DNA from: Pelargonium cotyledonis | Lineage: Eukaryota > Streptophyta > Magnoliopsida > Geraniales > Geraniaceae | DNA: 20,744 bases | NCBI GenBank assembly: GCA_036897625.1 | Contig: JAYMTA010001285.1 | Coordinates: forward strand, 1-20,744 | Direction: 5' to 3' | In this document: positions 1 to 10,824 of the stretch, in pieces | How positions within the stretch are numbered: the first letter of the stretch is position 1 | How the letters are laid out: each line of letters starts with the position of its first letter | Made by a program: the position numbers and the translations under genes | The notes under the pieces: generated by a model | The model's database searches: none | Told to the model about the DNA's origin: nothing | What the model saw: the letters and a program-made list of their open reading frames with translations, nothing else

Positions 1-239
1 TTTATTTTCAGTTTATTTATTCCAAATACAATAATTTAGATTCTTCTCACTTGTACAAACATAGTATTATCAACTTTCCAGTAATCGTCATTCCTTTAAT
101 CTACATTTTCGTAATATTCACAATCCATGGTATTTTAAATTCATTGAACCAAACGACACCATATAGAATATGGCGACCTACCCAAAACATAAGTCATTTA
201 ATTTGCAAACTTATTAATGAAATAAAAAAGGATTAAATA

Positions 240-545
240 CTCCACGAACCCCCCAACTATGAAAAACTCACTCTCCAAGTCCCCAAACAAATTTTTGGGC
301 TCTAGTAGTACCCAGCCTTTATATAAATTGATCACGTGGATCCATCCGTTAAGTTAAACTAACGGTTCCGTTAACTTGGGTGACGTGGCACATACATGTC
401 ATTTCATTTTATATTAATTAATTATTATTTTCATATGTGTCGTTGATGTGACATTATAAATGAATTTATAATTAGTTTTAGATCTTGAAAGACATGTGTC
501 GCATGCTAATTGGTCAAATTGTAATTAAAATAATACAAAATTACT
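240..545 (+). repeat. Diverged single arm of the foldback repeat family
   Basis: This stretch parallels the left arm of the element at 669-1385. Shared words include ACTCACTCTCCA, AACGGTTCCGTTAAC (as AACGGAACCGTTAAC there), GACGTGGC, TTAATTAATTATTA and CATATGTGTCG, in the same order and with similar spacing (offset about 440). The opposite arm is missing. A 20-base poly-A run follows at 604-623. It is probably an older or truncated relative. Confidence 0.7.
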
Positions 546-668
546 TATTTACCCTCATCCCCTTCCTCCTCCTTGCAGCCATGAATGCTTGAATGCTACC
601 TGCAAAAAAAAAAAAAAAAAAAATCCAATCCCACAACCTAAAATCTAAGAAGCCCATTATTATTTTCA

Positions 669-1385
669 TGGTATAAATGCTATAGAGACCCTCAATCTAT
701 GAGAAACTCACTCTCCAGGTCCTTACACAAATATTTGGGCTCCATCAGTATCCAAACTTCATACTATTTGGTCACATAAGCCCCTCCGTTAGGTTTAGTT
801 AACGGAACCGTTAACTCGCTGACGTGGCGCTGACATAGCACTAACTTGATATTTAATTTAATATTAATTAATTATTAATTTCATATGTGTCGATGACATG
901 ATATTTAGAATTAATTTTAAAATATAAATGACACGTGTCGCGTGCTTATTAGTTTAAAATTAATTAAATGAGGCAAAATTAAAATTGGACCAATAAGAAT
1001 GTGACACGTGTTATTTATAATTTAAAATTAATTTAATGTGTCAATGATGTGGCATTTAAAATTAATTTTAAATTGTAAATGACACGTGTCACATTTTTAT
1101 TGGTCCAATTTTTAATTTTGCATTCTTTAATTAAATTTGGACCAATAAGCACGCGACACGTGTCATTTACATTTTAAAATTAATTCTAAATATCACATTA
1201 TTAACACATATAAAACTACTAATTAATTAATATTAAATTAAATGCCACGTCAGCACCACGTCAACGATTTAACGGTTCCGTTAACTAAACCTAACGGAAA
1301 GACCTATATGACAAAATAGTATGAAGTCTGGAATTCTAAAGAGTGAGTTTTTCATCAATTAGGGATTTCTATAGCATTTATACCA
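669..1385. mobile_element. Foldback (long inverted-repeat) MITE-like element
   Basis: The two ends read TGGTATAAATGCTATAGA and its reverse complement. Pairing extends inwards through the whole 717 bp, with the turn near 1047; about 40 bp are missing from the outer right arm. Matched pairs include GGTTTAGTTAACGG with its complement near 1280, and the four CACGTG cores. There is no coding capacity. I see no convincing target-site duplication, so superfamily assignment is open; Mutator-like elements are one candidate because of the long arms. Confidence 0.8.
930..1164. promoter_or_regulatory. Four palindromic G-box cores in the foldback element
   Basis: ACACGT(G/T) palindromes lie at 930-939, 1003-1012, 1081-1090 and 1155-1164. 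Three are exactly GACACGTGTC and one ends in TT. CACGTG is the core bound by plant bZIP and bHLH factors. They sit 500-730 bp before the TATA box. Because they pair within the element they may be structural only; regulation of the gene is inference. Confidence 0.4.
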
Positions 1386-1663
1386 AAGTTATATGACATA
1401 CTTTAGTTAATAATAACAAACAATAGTTGAGGTTAACCAGATGTAAAATGTGTACACTTGAGATGAAGTACATGTAATTATCTCTAAATTAAATTCCTAA
1501 AATGAAATTAAATGGTACCATTTGCTAATCATCGCCGCTAATTTGACGGTAAATTACAAGAAAAATTTCCATAGCTGACCGGAAAATTTAACCGAGACGC
1601 TGCGATCTCAAGTCCTTGACATTTAAAACAAACGCCGGACCAGACAGACCCAGACACTGTCTG
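1386..1663. other. Proximal upstream region, no further features
   Basis: AT-rich sequence between the foldback element and the TATA-like box. I see no gene, repeat or RNA here. It presumably holds the proximal promoter. Confidence 0.5.
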
Positions 1664-1716
1664 TATATATATACTTCATTTACTTCTTCACGCACTCTCT
1701 GATCAGAGCCAAGAAA
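1664..1716 (+). promoter_or_regulatory. TATA-like box and short 5' leader
   Basis: A TATATATATA run at about 1664-1672 is followed by a pyrimidine-rich stretch with plausible start sites at 1690-1700, about 30 nt downstream. The start codon is at 1717, which leaves a leader of roughly 20-30 nt with no upstream ATG. The transcription start itself cannot be seen from sequence. Confidence 0.5.
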
Positions 1717-2101
1717 ATGCCAGACCCGAATGGCGGTAATCATAATTCAATCTCCACCGTCGATCTCATTGATCACCTGCCTTTCCCTCTCCTCAGATCC
1801 GACCTCTTCCCTCCGGCGCTCAATCGATCCGGAAAAGGACCCGTCATTGACTGGTTGCCGGATTTTGGCGGCCACTCATGGGTCGCATATGGAGCCTCCT
1901 CTCTCCTGATTATTTCTCACTTTCCTTCTCCTACCTCTCCCGAGGAAACCCGAATCGGCCCCATTCTCCGGCAAGTACTCGAGCTCTCCGGCGACAGTTC
2001 AGCTCCGGTATCTGCAGTTTCTTGGTCCTCCGAAGGGGAGGTCGCCGCTGCGTCGGGGAATTGTATCTCCGTGTGGTCACATGATTCGCAGAATTCGAAA
2101 G
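1717..2101 (+). CDS. Exon 1: N-terminus of Rav1/DmX-like protein
   Basis: Residues 1-128 plus the first base of a glycine codon (intron phase 1). It contains VIDWLPDFGGHSWVAYGASS, a typical start of the N-terminal propeller in plant members, and a first WD-like unit ending NCISVW. GC content is clearly higher than in the other exons, as is common for plant first exons. The donor is AAAG|GTGCGT. Reading on into the intron reaches a stop at 2152, so the intron must be removed. Confidence 0.93.
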
Positions 2102-5100
2102 GTGCGTCTGGAGAGTTAGGGTTTAGTTTTCTGTTTAGTTGCCGAGAAAATTAGGAAATATTTGAAACGAAGTGTTATGGTTTACAGTTTGTGCTGCATT
2201 AGTAATTTTAGTTGCTTTGCTTGCGGATTACCTCATCCATATGGTTGTTTACAATTTTGGCTCTTTTGGTTAGATTAAGAGGGTCGATAACTTAATTAAG
2301 CTAGAGCAAATTGATTGCACAATTGTGCTTGAAAAAGAAATGGAAATGTAAGACTTCAATTATACTGTCTTGTTTTTTCAGGACAAGTTCTGGATTCATA
2401 TTTACAGTTCTGATTGTTTAACGAGGAAACTGTGGAAAAGAAAAGTGAAAATGTAGAATTTAGTGTCATGGGCTGTTGCAGGGTTAGATATTGGGACAAT
2501 TCTGCTTCTATGAATGGAGTGGAAATAGTTGTAGTGTGCAATATCCGCTGTTAAGCCTAGCTAACCAGTTATTGTACAAATAAATAAACTTTCTGCCTAA
2601 ACTTGAAAAGATAAAATTTGAATGTTGACTTAATAATGGCATTCTGATAATTCTATAACTAGAGAAAAACGTTGTGTACCTTTGTATTGATATCTCTATT
2701 GTTTGGATATCTTAAATTGTGAATTTCTCTTACTCATATCCAGGTTCTTTTTGTTGGAGCCAGACTGCAGTACTTGTACAATCTGCAAAAGTGGAGGCGA
2801 TTGAATGGACAGGCTCTGGAGATGGGTTAGTTGTGGGTGGAATGGAGGTTGTATTGTGGAAACAAAGGAGCAAGGCATGGGAAATAGCATGGAAGTTTCA
2901 TACAACTCAGCCTCAGAATCTAGTTTCTTCAACATGGTTTATTGAGGGACCTTCAGCATCTGCTGTTTATCCTACTGAACTGAACAATACAGGATCATTA
3001 ATCAATGAGGCTAGCAAAACTGTTTCAGTAAGTCAGAGTGTTGGGAAATCGGAATTTATGAAAATTGAGCTGCATCATCCCCAACCTGTCCTAATGGTCC
3101 AATGGAGACCATCAATTAAAAGACAATCAGATATAGATGCAAGACATTCAGCGAGGGATGTGCTGCTGACTTGCTGCTTAGATGGAACTGTAAGGTTATG
3201 GACTGAGATAGACACTGGAAGGGTCAGAAAAGCGGGCAGAGATATCCATGACCATAAAACTACGGGCCTTTCTTATTGTGCTGTTGCTGTAATTGAGACG
3301 AACCAGGTCTTGAATGGGTTTCTTGGCACAAATGTGTTTGTGACATGGGCAACAGAAATCAAGGGCTTTTATGAAGAAGCAAACATTTTTTTCCCCACAA
3401 AAGAAAATGAGCATGACAAGGCTGGCAATTGTGAATGGTTAGTTGGGTTTGGTCCTGGAACATGTGCTACTTTCTGGGCCATCCACTGTCTTGATGACAT
3501 CTCTCCTTTAAGGTTCCCACGAGTTATGTTATGGAAGACACAAGAATTACAGGGCCTTGAAACGGGAAACCTTCATAAGTATGGCTTTTCAAATTTCAAA
3601 GACTTATCGCTCCTTAATAAGGTTGTTATTTTAAGGAACCACGCATCTGGTCCGCCAACTAAATGCTCTTTGATTCAAATTTTAAGTTCAAATAACATGG
3701 TCTGGTCACAGTTGTATACTGAAACATCAAAAAATTTAGAGGATGGATCCGTAAATAAATCCAGGTTAGAGAATTCTTTATCATGTTCTTCACACGGAGT
3801 TTTACATCTAGACGGTCATACTGGAAAAATTTTACAAGTTGCTATCCATCCTTGTAGAAGTGAAGCAGAACTTGCCGTTTCCTTAGATTCTAATGGCCTG
3901 GTGTTTTTTTGGTCTGTTTCTCCCATTTCAAATTGCGATTTTGGCCTTCCTGCTTTGGTTCCCTCTTGGAAACTTTGTGGAAAACATGATAGTCAAGCTT
4001 CCTTTCCTAGATATAGAAGCTTGACATGGGCACCTTTGGTATTAGATGAAGATCGAGTTCTTTTTATGGGGTATTCTGGAGGAATTGATTGCTTTGTAGT
4101 CAAGATTTCTCAAAGTGAAGAAGGTATTGTAGGATGCCACAAATTATGCACTATTCCTTTTTCTGATTATTGCTCTCGTGAGGATGGTCCCACCAGTATC
4201 TTTTGCATTCCTTTGCCTTCTACTTGTAATGAAACCTTTATGTCTAGTAGATTTATGCTCCTAGGGATATGGATGAATGGGTTTCAGGCTCTAGCATGGG
4301 AAATCACTTTGCATTTTTGTGGTATGATTGAAAGCTGCTGTAATTGCACCATTGACAGTATGAATACTGATGAAAATTTCATGCAGAAATTTAAAATTAT
4401 TATCGCTGGTACAAGATATTGTCTTGGTGTCAATCCTTGCTCATCACAATTACCAGATCCTCACACTTGTGATCATGTTACAAGTTTTGCTGTGGTATGC
4501 CCAGGTAGTTTGTGTCCATCTATACAAAAAAATCGGGCTTCAACTGATTTCCTGCTGAGCAATAGTCCAGCATATACCATTGTTACTGGCTGCTCTGATG
4601 GTAGTTTGAAACTGTGGAGAAGCAAATCTACTAAATCATCAACCTCTCATGCAGAATGGGAGCTAGTGGGTATATTTGTTGCACATCATGGTCCCATTAA
4701 GAAAATATCTTTGACTGATTGCGGTCAGAAGATTGCAACTATTGGTGCAACAAATCATTCAGCTACAGTAGATACTCTGTGCATATGGGGCTCTATAGCC
4801 CTAACTGGAACTGGGTGTTTCATGTTAGAAGAAACTATATCCCTTCATGGAGATGTTGTCGCATTAAATTGGTTAACCTTGGGAAATGGCCAGTTATTAC
4901 TTGGAGTTTGCATGCAGAATGAGTTGCGGATATATGCTCAGAGGCATTGTGGTGGTCTACCTTTGTTACACCCTGGAAAGTTTGAGAAAATACCAATTTG
5001 GTTTTGCATTGCGTTTGCGCATGTTCGCTCACCTATAAGTAACTTCCTATGGGGGCCCAGGGCCTCAGCTGTGGTTGTACATGAAAATTACTTTTGTCGA

Positions 5101-8100
5101 TTTAGTCAGTGGCTGTTCTTAGTGGATAAGAAACATCAGGATAAATTCCATCCAAACTACTTCAAGCATAATCCTTTTAACCACAATGGTGGCAGGGATA
5201 GAGACATCATTCCTGCAATTTTCACTGACTCTGACAGTTGTGATTTCCGAGAAGCATCAGAAGAAGATCATAGAGGATTATTTAAGTCAAGACAGTCTAT
5301 GAAGATAAATATGGAAATTGATCACCTTTGCAGTAGTTTGTTTGCTGCAAGGACACTGTTAAAATATTGCTTGGATACCAAACTTGTTTTTTGTAGCATG
5401 CTTGAATTATTGGAAAAGTTATGTGGATCTCTGCCTGTGTATCACCCTGAGGCACTTCTAATGAATATCTATTCAGGTACTACTATATAGCAGCTTACTA
5501 GTTTCTTTAACATGCTATACTGATTTGAGCTTTAGAATCCTGAAGTTTTACTGAGCTACCACTATACTAGTTTGAATCTTAGTATAATATTTGTGATGCT
5601 CAGATGAATGACAGACCGTACCATGTCTTTGTTGACCTTGTTCCTATGGCAATAATTTTCCGGAAGGACATAAGTATCCCATTTATGTAGTGTTTTGTTT
5701 ATCAACTTGAGAGTAGGGTTACATTGTAGTGACTGAGAAAGGAGAATAACTTTTACTCCGATTGAAGGACATGATTTAGAAGTACAAAGAATTCCAATTT
5801 AGTTTGAATGACCTATTAGCATTCTTGCCTTTTTTGTCTCATCATAACATATTTCGTATGAACAACATTCTTATCTGTTTAGTGCTATGGATACGGTAAT
5901 GGTATTTGTAAGTCTTTTAACTAACCAAATTCTGTTATTCAATTTGTATAACCTCATAGTTATGTGGGGGATTTAGCAAACCTTTGTTTCATCTCATTAA
6001 ATTGATTTAAATGTCTTTTAATGGGAGATGTGGTTGGTTGGTAACTGTAGATGAACTTTGTTAATTTCCTTAACTTGATTGATCTGTCCTTGAAGAGCAT
6101 ATGTGGGTGCTGATCTTTTCTTCCATACCTCAAACACACTTTTTAATTTAATTTTTGCATATTGTATGACATGATTCAAATTTACAGTTTCCATCCACTT
6201 TGTTGCAAGATGGAACTCATATATAAATTATTTTCTCGCAATATGGATGGTTGGTTGGTCACTGTAGGTGAACTTTGTTAATTTCCTTAACTTGGTTGAT
6301 CAGTCCTGGAAGAACATATGTAGGCGCTGATCTTTTCTTCCATACCTCAACACTCTCTTTTTAATTTAATTTTTGCATACTGTATGACATGATTTAAATT
6401 TACAGTTTCCATCCACTTTGGACAGTTCAAGATTATTTTTTCAGTGCGTGGTATCTATGCTGTATTATAAAGGCATGAGGAGAGGTGGTGTGGGAGATTA
6501 ATATCCTTTCATTCTGAAGGTGGATTAGCAGATATGGCAATAAATATACGTTTATATGTAACCCATGTGTTCATTAACTCCCTTCTGCTATTTCTCTGTT
6601 CCTTTTCACCGCAAACATGCAATATGAGTTCTGGAGCTTTTCTGAATAATAGTCTTATAGGTAACCTGTGTTTTGATAACCCCCTTCTCCTTCTACCATC
6701 TCTAATTCCTTGTGAAAGCATATGTGTAGAGTGATCTCTGGAGTTTATCCGAATAAAGAAAATCACTGGGGGAAATTGTTGATGAACTAATGAAATAATT
6801 AGTATAAACCTGTCAATCACTTTATAAGAAACTTGATCGCTTTTGGCAGGACAACCACACAGTTTGCTCAGTGTATAAATCCATCAAAAGAATAATTTAG
6901 TTTTGGTGTACATGTTTGTCATGCATGTACTTATAGATTCTCCTTTCCTCAGCAAGTATGCTGCTACTGTGCTACATGATTTGCTTTTCTGAAATGGATT
7001 TCATCTCCAATAGTTGGTTCCATTGACAAATTGTTTTTAGATTTATCCTATAAATATTGATTGCATGCCTCATTTCATTTGAGTTGGCTTGAACTAATGA
7101 GTCTCATTCAATCTGCTAATTAAGTTACTTATCACATGTACTCTTTCATCTGTTTAGGCAATTGGAAACGTGCATATATAGCTGTGCGGCATCTGGTTGA
7201 ATTTCTTACATCTGAAAATGCTTCTAGGACAACATATAGCTCAACAAATTGCAGCCATATTATTCCAGAGATCCTTTTATCAAATTATTTGGAAGGATGT
7301 CTTTCCAAAGGTTCAAGTGATCAAGGATTTCATTTGAGTGGAGATTCTAATTCTATGAGGCCATCTTCACAGTTCCAAGAGGACTTTAACCAGTTTGTGT
7401 ACAGCTCATATTCTGATGCTTCCAATCATAAACTCAATTCTTTTTCATCAAAATCTGAACTTAGTAGTTTTGTTGAGCCTGTTGAGAAGTTCTCTAATAT
7501 AGCAGCAATGGATGACATGGAGAAGATGCAAGTTCTTGCAATTATAGACCTTCTCGGTGAAGTTAGTGATCCAGATTCTTATTCTGTTTATGGAAGTCTT
7601 GATGAGCCTGGGCAAAGGTACTTCTGAGTAAGTTGTTTAATGAGTTTCTGTGGTGTTTACATAATATTCCACGACACTTGTTGTGATGTACACTCTTACT
7701 GGTTACTTGTCTTTACTTGATGCAATTTTCTCTTTCGTATTGTCAAAATGTCAAGTTTAGGAGATGCGAACTCATTTCTTCGATAGTCCATTCACTATGG
7801 AAATTACATTGGGGATTTGAGTAACTAGAAAGATTTAAACAAAACTAAATGTGCTAACTAGGTTTCTTTCCTCCTTTAATTGGGTGTTCTAAGACCTTTC
7901 AAGCATAAGTACTCAAAGAAAGTCACTCAGTAGTAGATAATTTTGTTAGAAATTTTGTAAATCCTTTGATCAAGTAATAGGTTTCTATTGTGTGATTCTG
8001 TTTGGATGATGTTTCTGCAAAGAAACTCTGCTGTTTAGTATCATGAAAAACTTACATGCATCTCCCTGGATTAGAATGTGGTTTGATTTCCCCATGGAAT

Positions 8101-8610
8101 TGAAGATAAGAGTCCATTAACTACTGACAGTAAAAAAAGAAGTTAATTTGGAGTGAGCGCAATTTTAAACACAAAATTCTGATTTGTGGTCTCCATTTCT
8201 CATTAGTTTCTCCAAATATTGTTACTTTGTATGTTCTGCTCTTTGTTTTTATATGTCAGATTTCTGGTTCATTGCTGATTATCTGCACATACATTGTTCC
8301 ATGTTCAGGCGCATTGTGTTCTATATTCAGTGGAGTTGTGATATTTGTTAATTCTGATGTTTCTTTCAAGGTTTTGGGTCGCAGTAAGGTTTCAGCAACT
8401 ATATTTTGTGAGAAGATTTGGCAGAGTGGCAGCTGTGGAAGAGTTAGTTGTTGACTCTGGCATGATTGGATGGGCCTGCCAATCTGATTGTCAGGAGAAT
8501 TTGTTTGGTGCCCTTCTGCCTAATGAGCCATCTTGGCAAGAAATGCGAACTTTGGGCATCGGGTTTTGGTTTACTAATGCAACTCAATTGCGAGCAAAGG
8601 TAGACATTGA

Positions 8611-8644
<34 letters not shown>

Positions 8645-10781
8645 ACAGGGGAAGAGCTCATTTAAGAGGCTAACACTATTGCTTTTCTTTCTTTCCCTGA
8701 TATACAATATTTTGATGCCCGATGTCTGTTAAAATTTGATACAACTGGTGATAGTTTTATTCAGTTGTTTCGTTTACTATAATTCTTCAAAATGACCTGG
8801 TAGGCAACAGAGACCTTTTTCTCTTCCCTATGAAGATAGTCATGGACTTCTTAGCTGTAAAATTAGCTGAGTACAATGACTGGATCTGAATGTCTCAACA
8901 AATGGACAACTTCATTTGCATGTTTGGTACCATTTGGAGGTCTAATATGTAGCATATGCTAGAGAGAACTGGGAATAATTGAAAGCTGCATGTTGCTTCT
9001 CTAATCATTCATTGTGTTGTGCATATGCTTATATGATTGCATAGTTCATCTTTGCACATTAGATGTCTATGCTGGTGAACGGGTATGGTTGTAATCAAGA
9101 TAAATCTACTCCACATAAGCAACAAGCTTGTCGTTTCTGTCCTGTTGTGTTTAGAATGAAATAGTGTTCTATTTTTTTCTTGTTTCATATAATTACATAT
9201 TTATGATGGATGCTTAAGTCATACTTTGACCATCTCCATGTTGAACACATATACTTGTTTGTAGTGTCAGTATCCACTATTGCATTTAGACACTATGGTG
9301 AATGGAGTTCAGATGCATACATTGTAATCTGCTATTGATATGAGTTGTTCTTTTGTAGATGGAGAAGCTGGCAAGATCCCAATTTTTGAAGAAGAGAGAT
9401 CCCAAGGACTGTGCGCTTCTATATATTGCATTGAAAAGAATTCAAGTGTTGGCGGGCCTTTTCAAATTAAGCAAAGATGAAAGGGATAAGCCCTTGGTGG
9501 GGTTTCTTTCACGAAACTTTCAGGTATTATATAAGTTACAGATTTGATATGTTGGTGATTGATTTCTTAATCTCTCGAAGATATAATTGTGAAAGGATAG
9601 ATTTTTTTAATCATTACTTCTCATAGAACCATTGCATTCCCTGCCATCTCTTCTCTTTGTTTCTAGGTGCTATGTTTAAAGAGTTTCGAACTAATCATTT
9701 CAACCAAGCTTTACACGTGCATGCACGCACAAACACGTTAAAGTTTTCCATATTGAGAGAATGTCAAGTTTGTGACCAACTAATATGAGCAATAGAAGTG
9801 TAGGAAACCAGTGAGAAAGAATCATGTTAGGGAAAATACTTTCTGATTCAAGTATAATGAGAAGACTATGGTCCCTAAAAAAAACTTTAGGCCCCGAGAA
9901 GAGAAATAACCGCATATTGACCCCTAAATCATTCAGAAAAAGAATCTTTAACTTCATGAGAAAAACAACAATTGTATATTGACTCCTAGATCTTTTGAGA
10001 GAGAGAGAGAGAGAGTACCCTAATGAATTAAATGATCTTAGCCATCGTGATTTGATATTACCTATTGTAGCATTTTCTTCCACTTAAACTGTTCATGATT
10101 ATCCTTTTTTACTCTATTGACTTCGATATAATTTCCCAAAATACCATACTTTTGCGCGTGTTAAACTTTTTCCTCCATATATCCTAAATCCTTAATGATT
10201 GAAAACGGGTCACTTGTTGTCTGTCCTCCACCTAATAGGTTAAACTTTTGGATTGGAAAATTTTTCAACAATATATATTGAAATTTACTTTTCAGTTATA
10301 TCCTCATAAACAATTGTAAAATATTCACCCCCCCCGGCCCCGTCGTACACTACACTATTTTGTAATTTAGCATGTGAATGATTAATCATCCCTTCTTCCA
10401 TGTTCAATTTTAATGTACATTTACACCAATCACTTTACAGGAGGAGAAAAATAAGGCAGCAGCTTTGAAAAATGCTTATGTCTTAATGGGGAGACATCAG
10501 TTGGAGTTGGCTATTGCTTTCTTTCTGCTTGGAGGTGATACTTCATCTGCAATCACTGTCTGTGCAAAGAACCTTGGAGATGAACAACTTGCTCTAGTAA
10601 TTTGTCGGCTTGTTGAGGGACAAGGAGGATCATTAGAGAGTCATCTAATTACAAAGTATATACTTCCGTCTGCACTTGAAAAACACGACTACTGGCTCGC
10701 AAGCCTTATGGAGGTGCGTGGAATATGGATTTTTACGCTTGATAGTTTACTCACGCACGCCTATGATGTCTGTCTTGTTTG

Positions 10782-10824
<43 letters not shown>

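Larger units (their letters stand above)
5477..7157 (+). other. Intron 2 (1681 bp)
   Basis: A phase-1 GT..AG intron. Apart from the tandem duplication at 6032-6420 I see only AT-rich unique-looking sequence. Short open frames on both strands near 6509-6820 lack codon bias or family resemblance. Confidence 0.85.

Noticed and set aside
51-236. 61-codon open frame at the left edge
   Set aside because: AT-rich, no family resemblance and no promoter context; chance frame next to the repeat.
6509-6820. 103-codon minus-strand open frame in intron 2
   Set aside because: No domain or codon bias; overlaps another random frame on the plus strand.
9700-10083. 127-codon minus-strand open frame in intron 5
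   Set aside because: It spans local direct repeats and a GA run, and its sequence is low-complexity hydrophobic with no recognisable domain.
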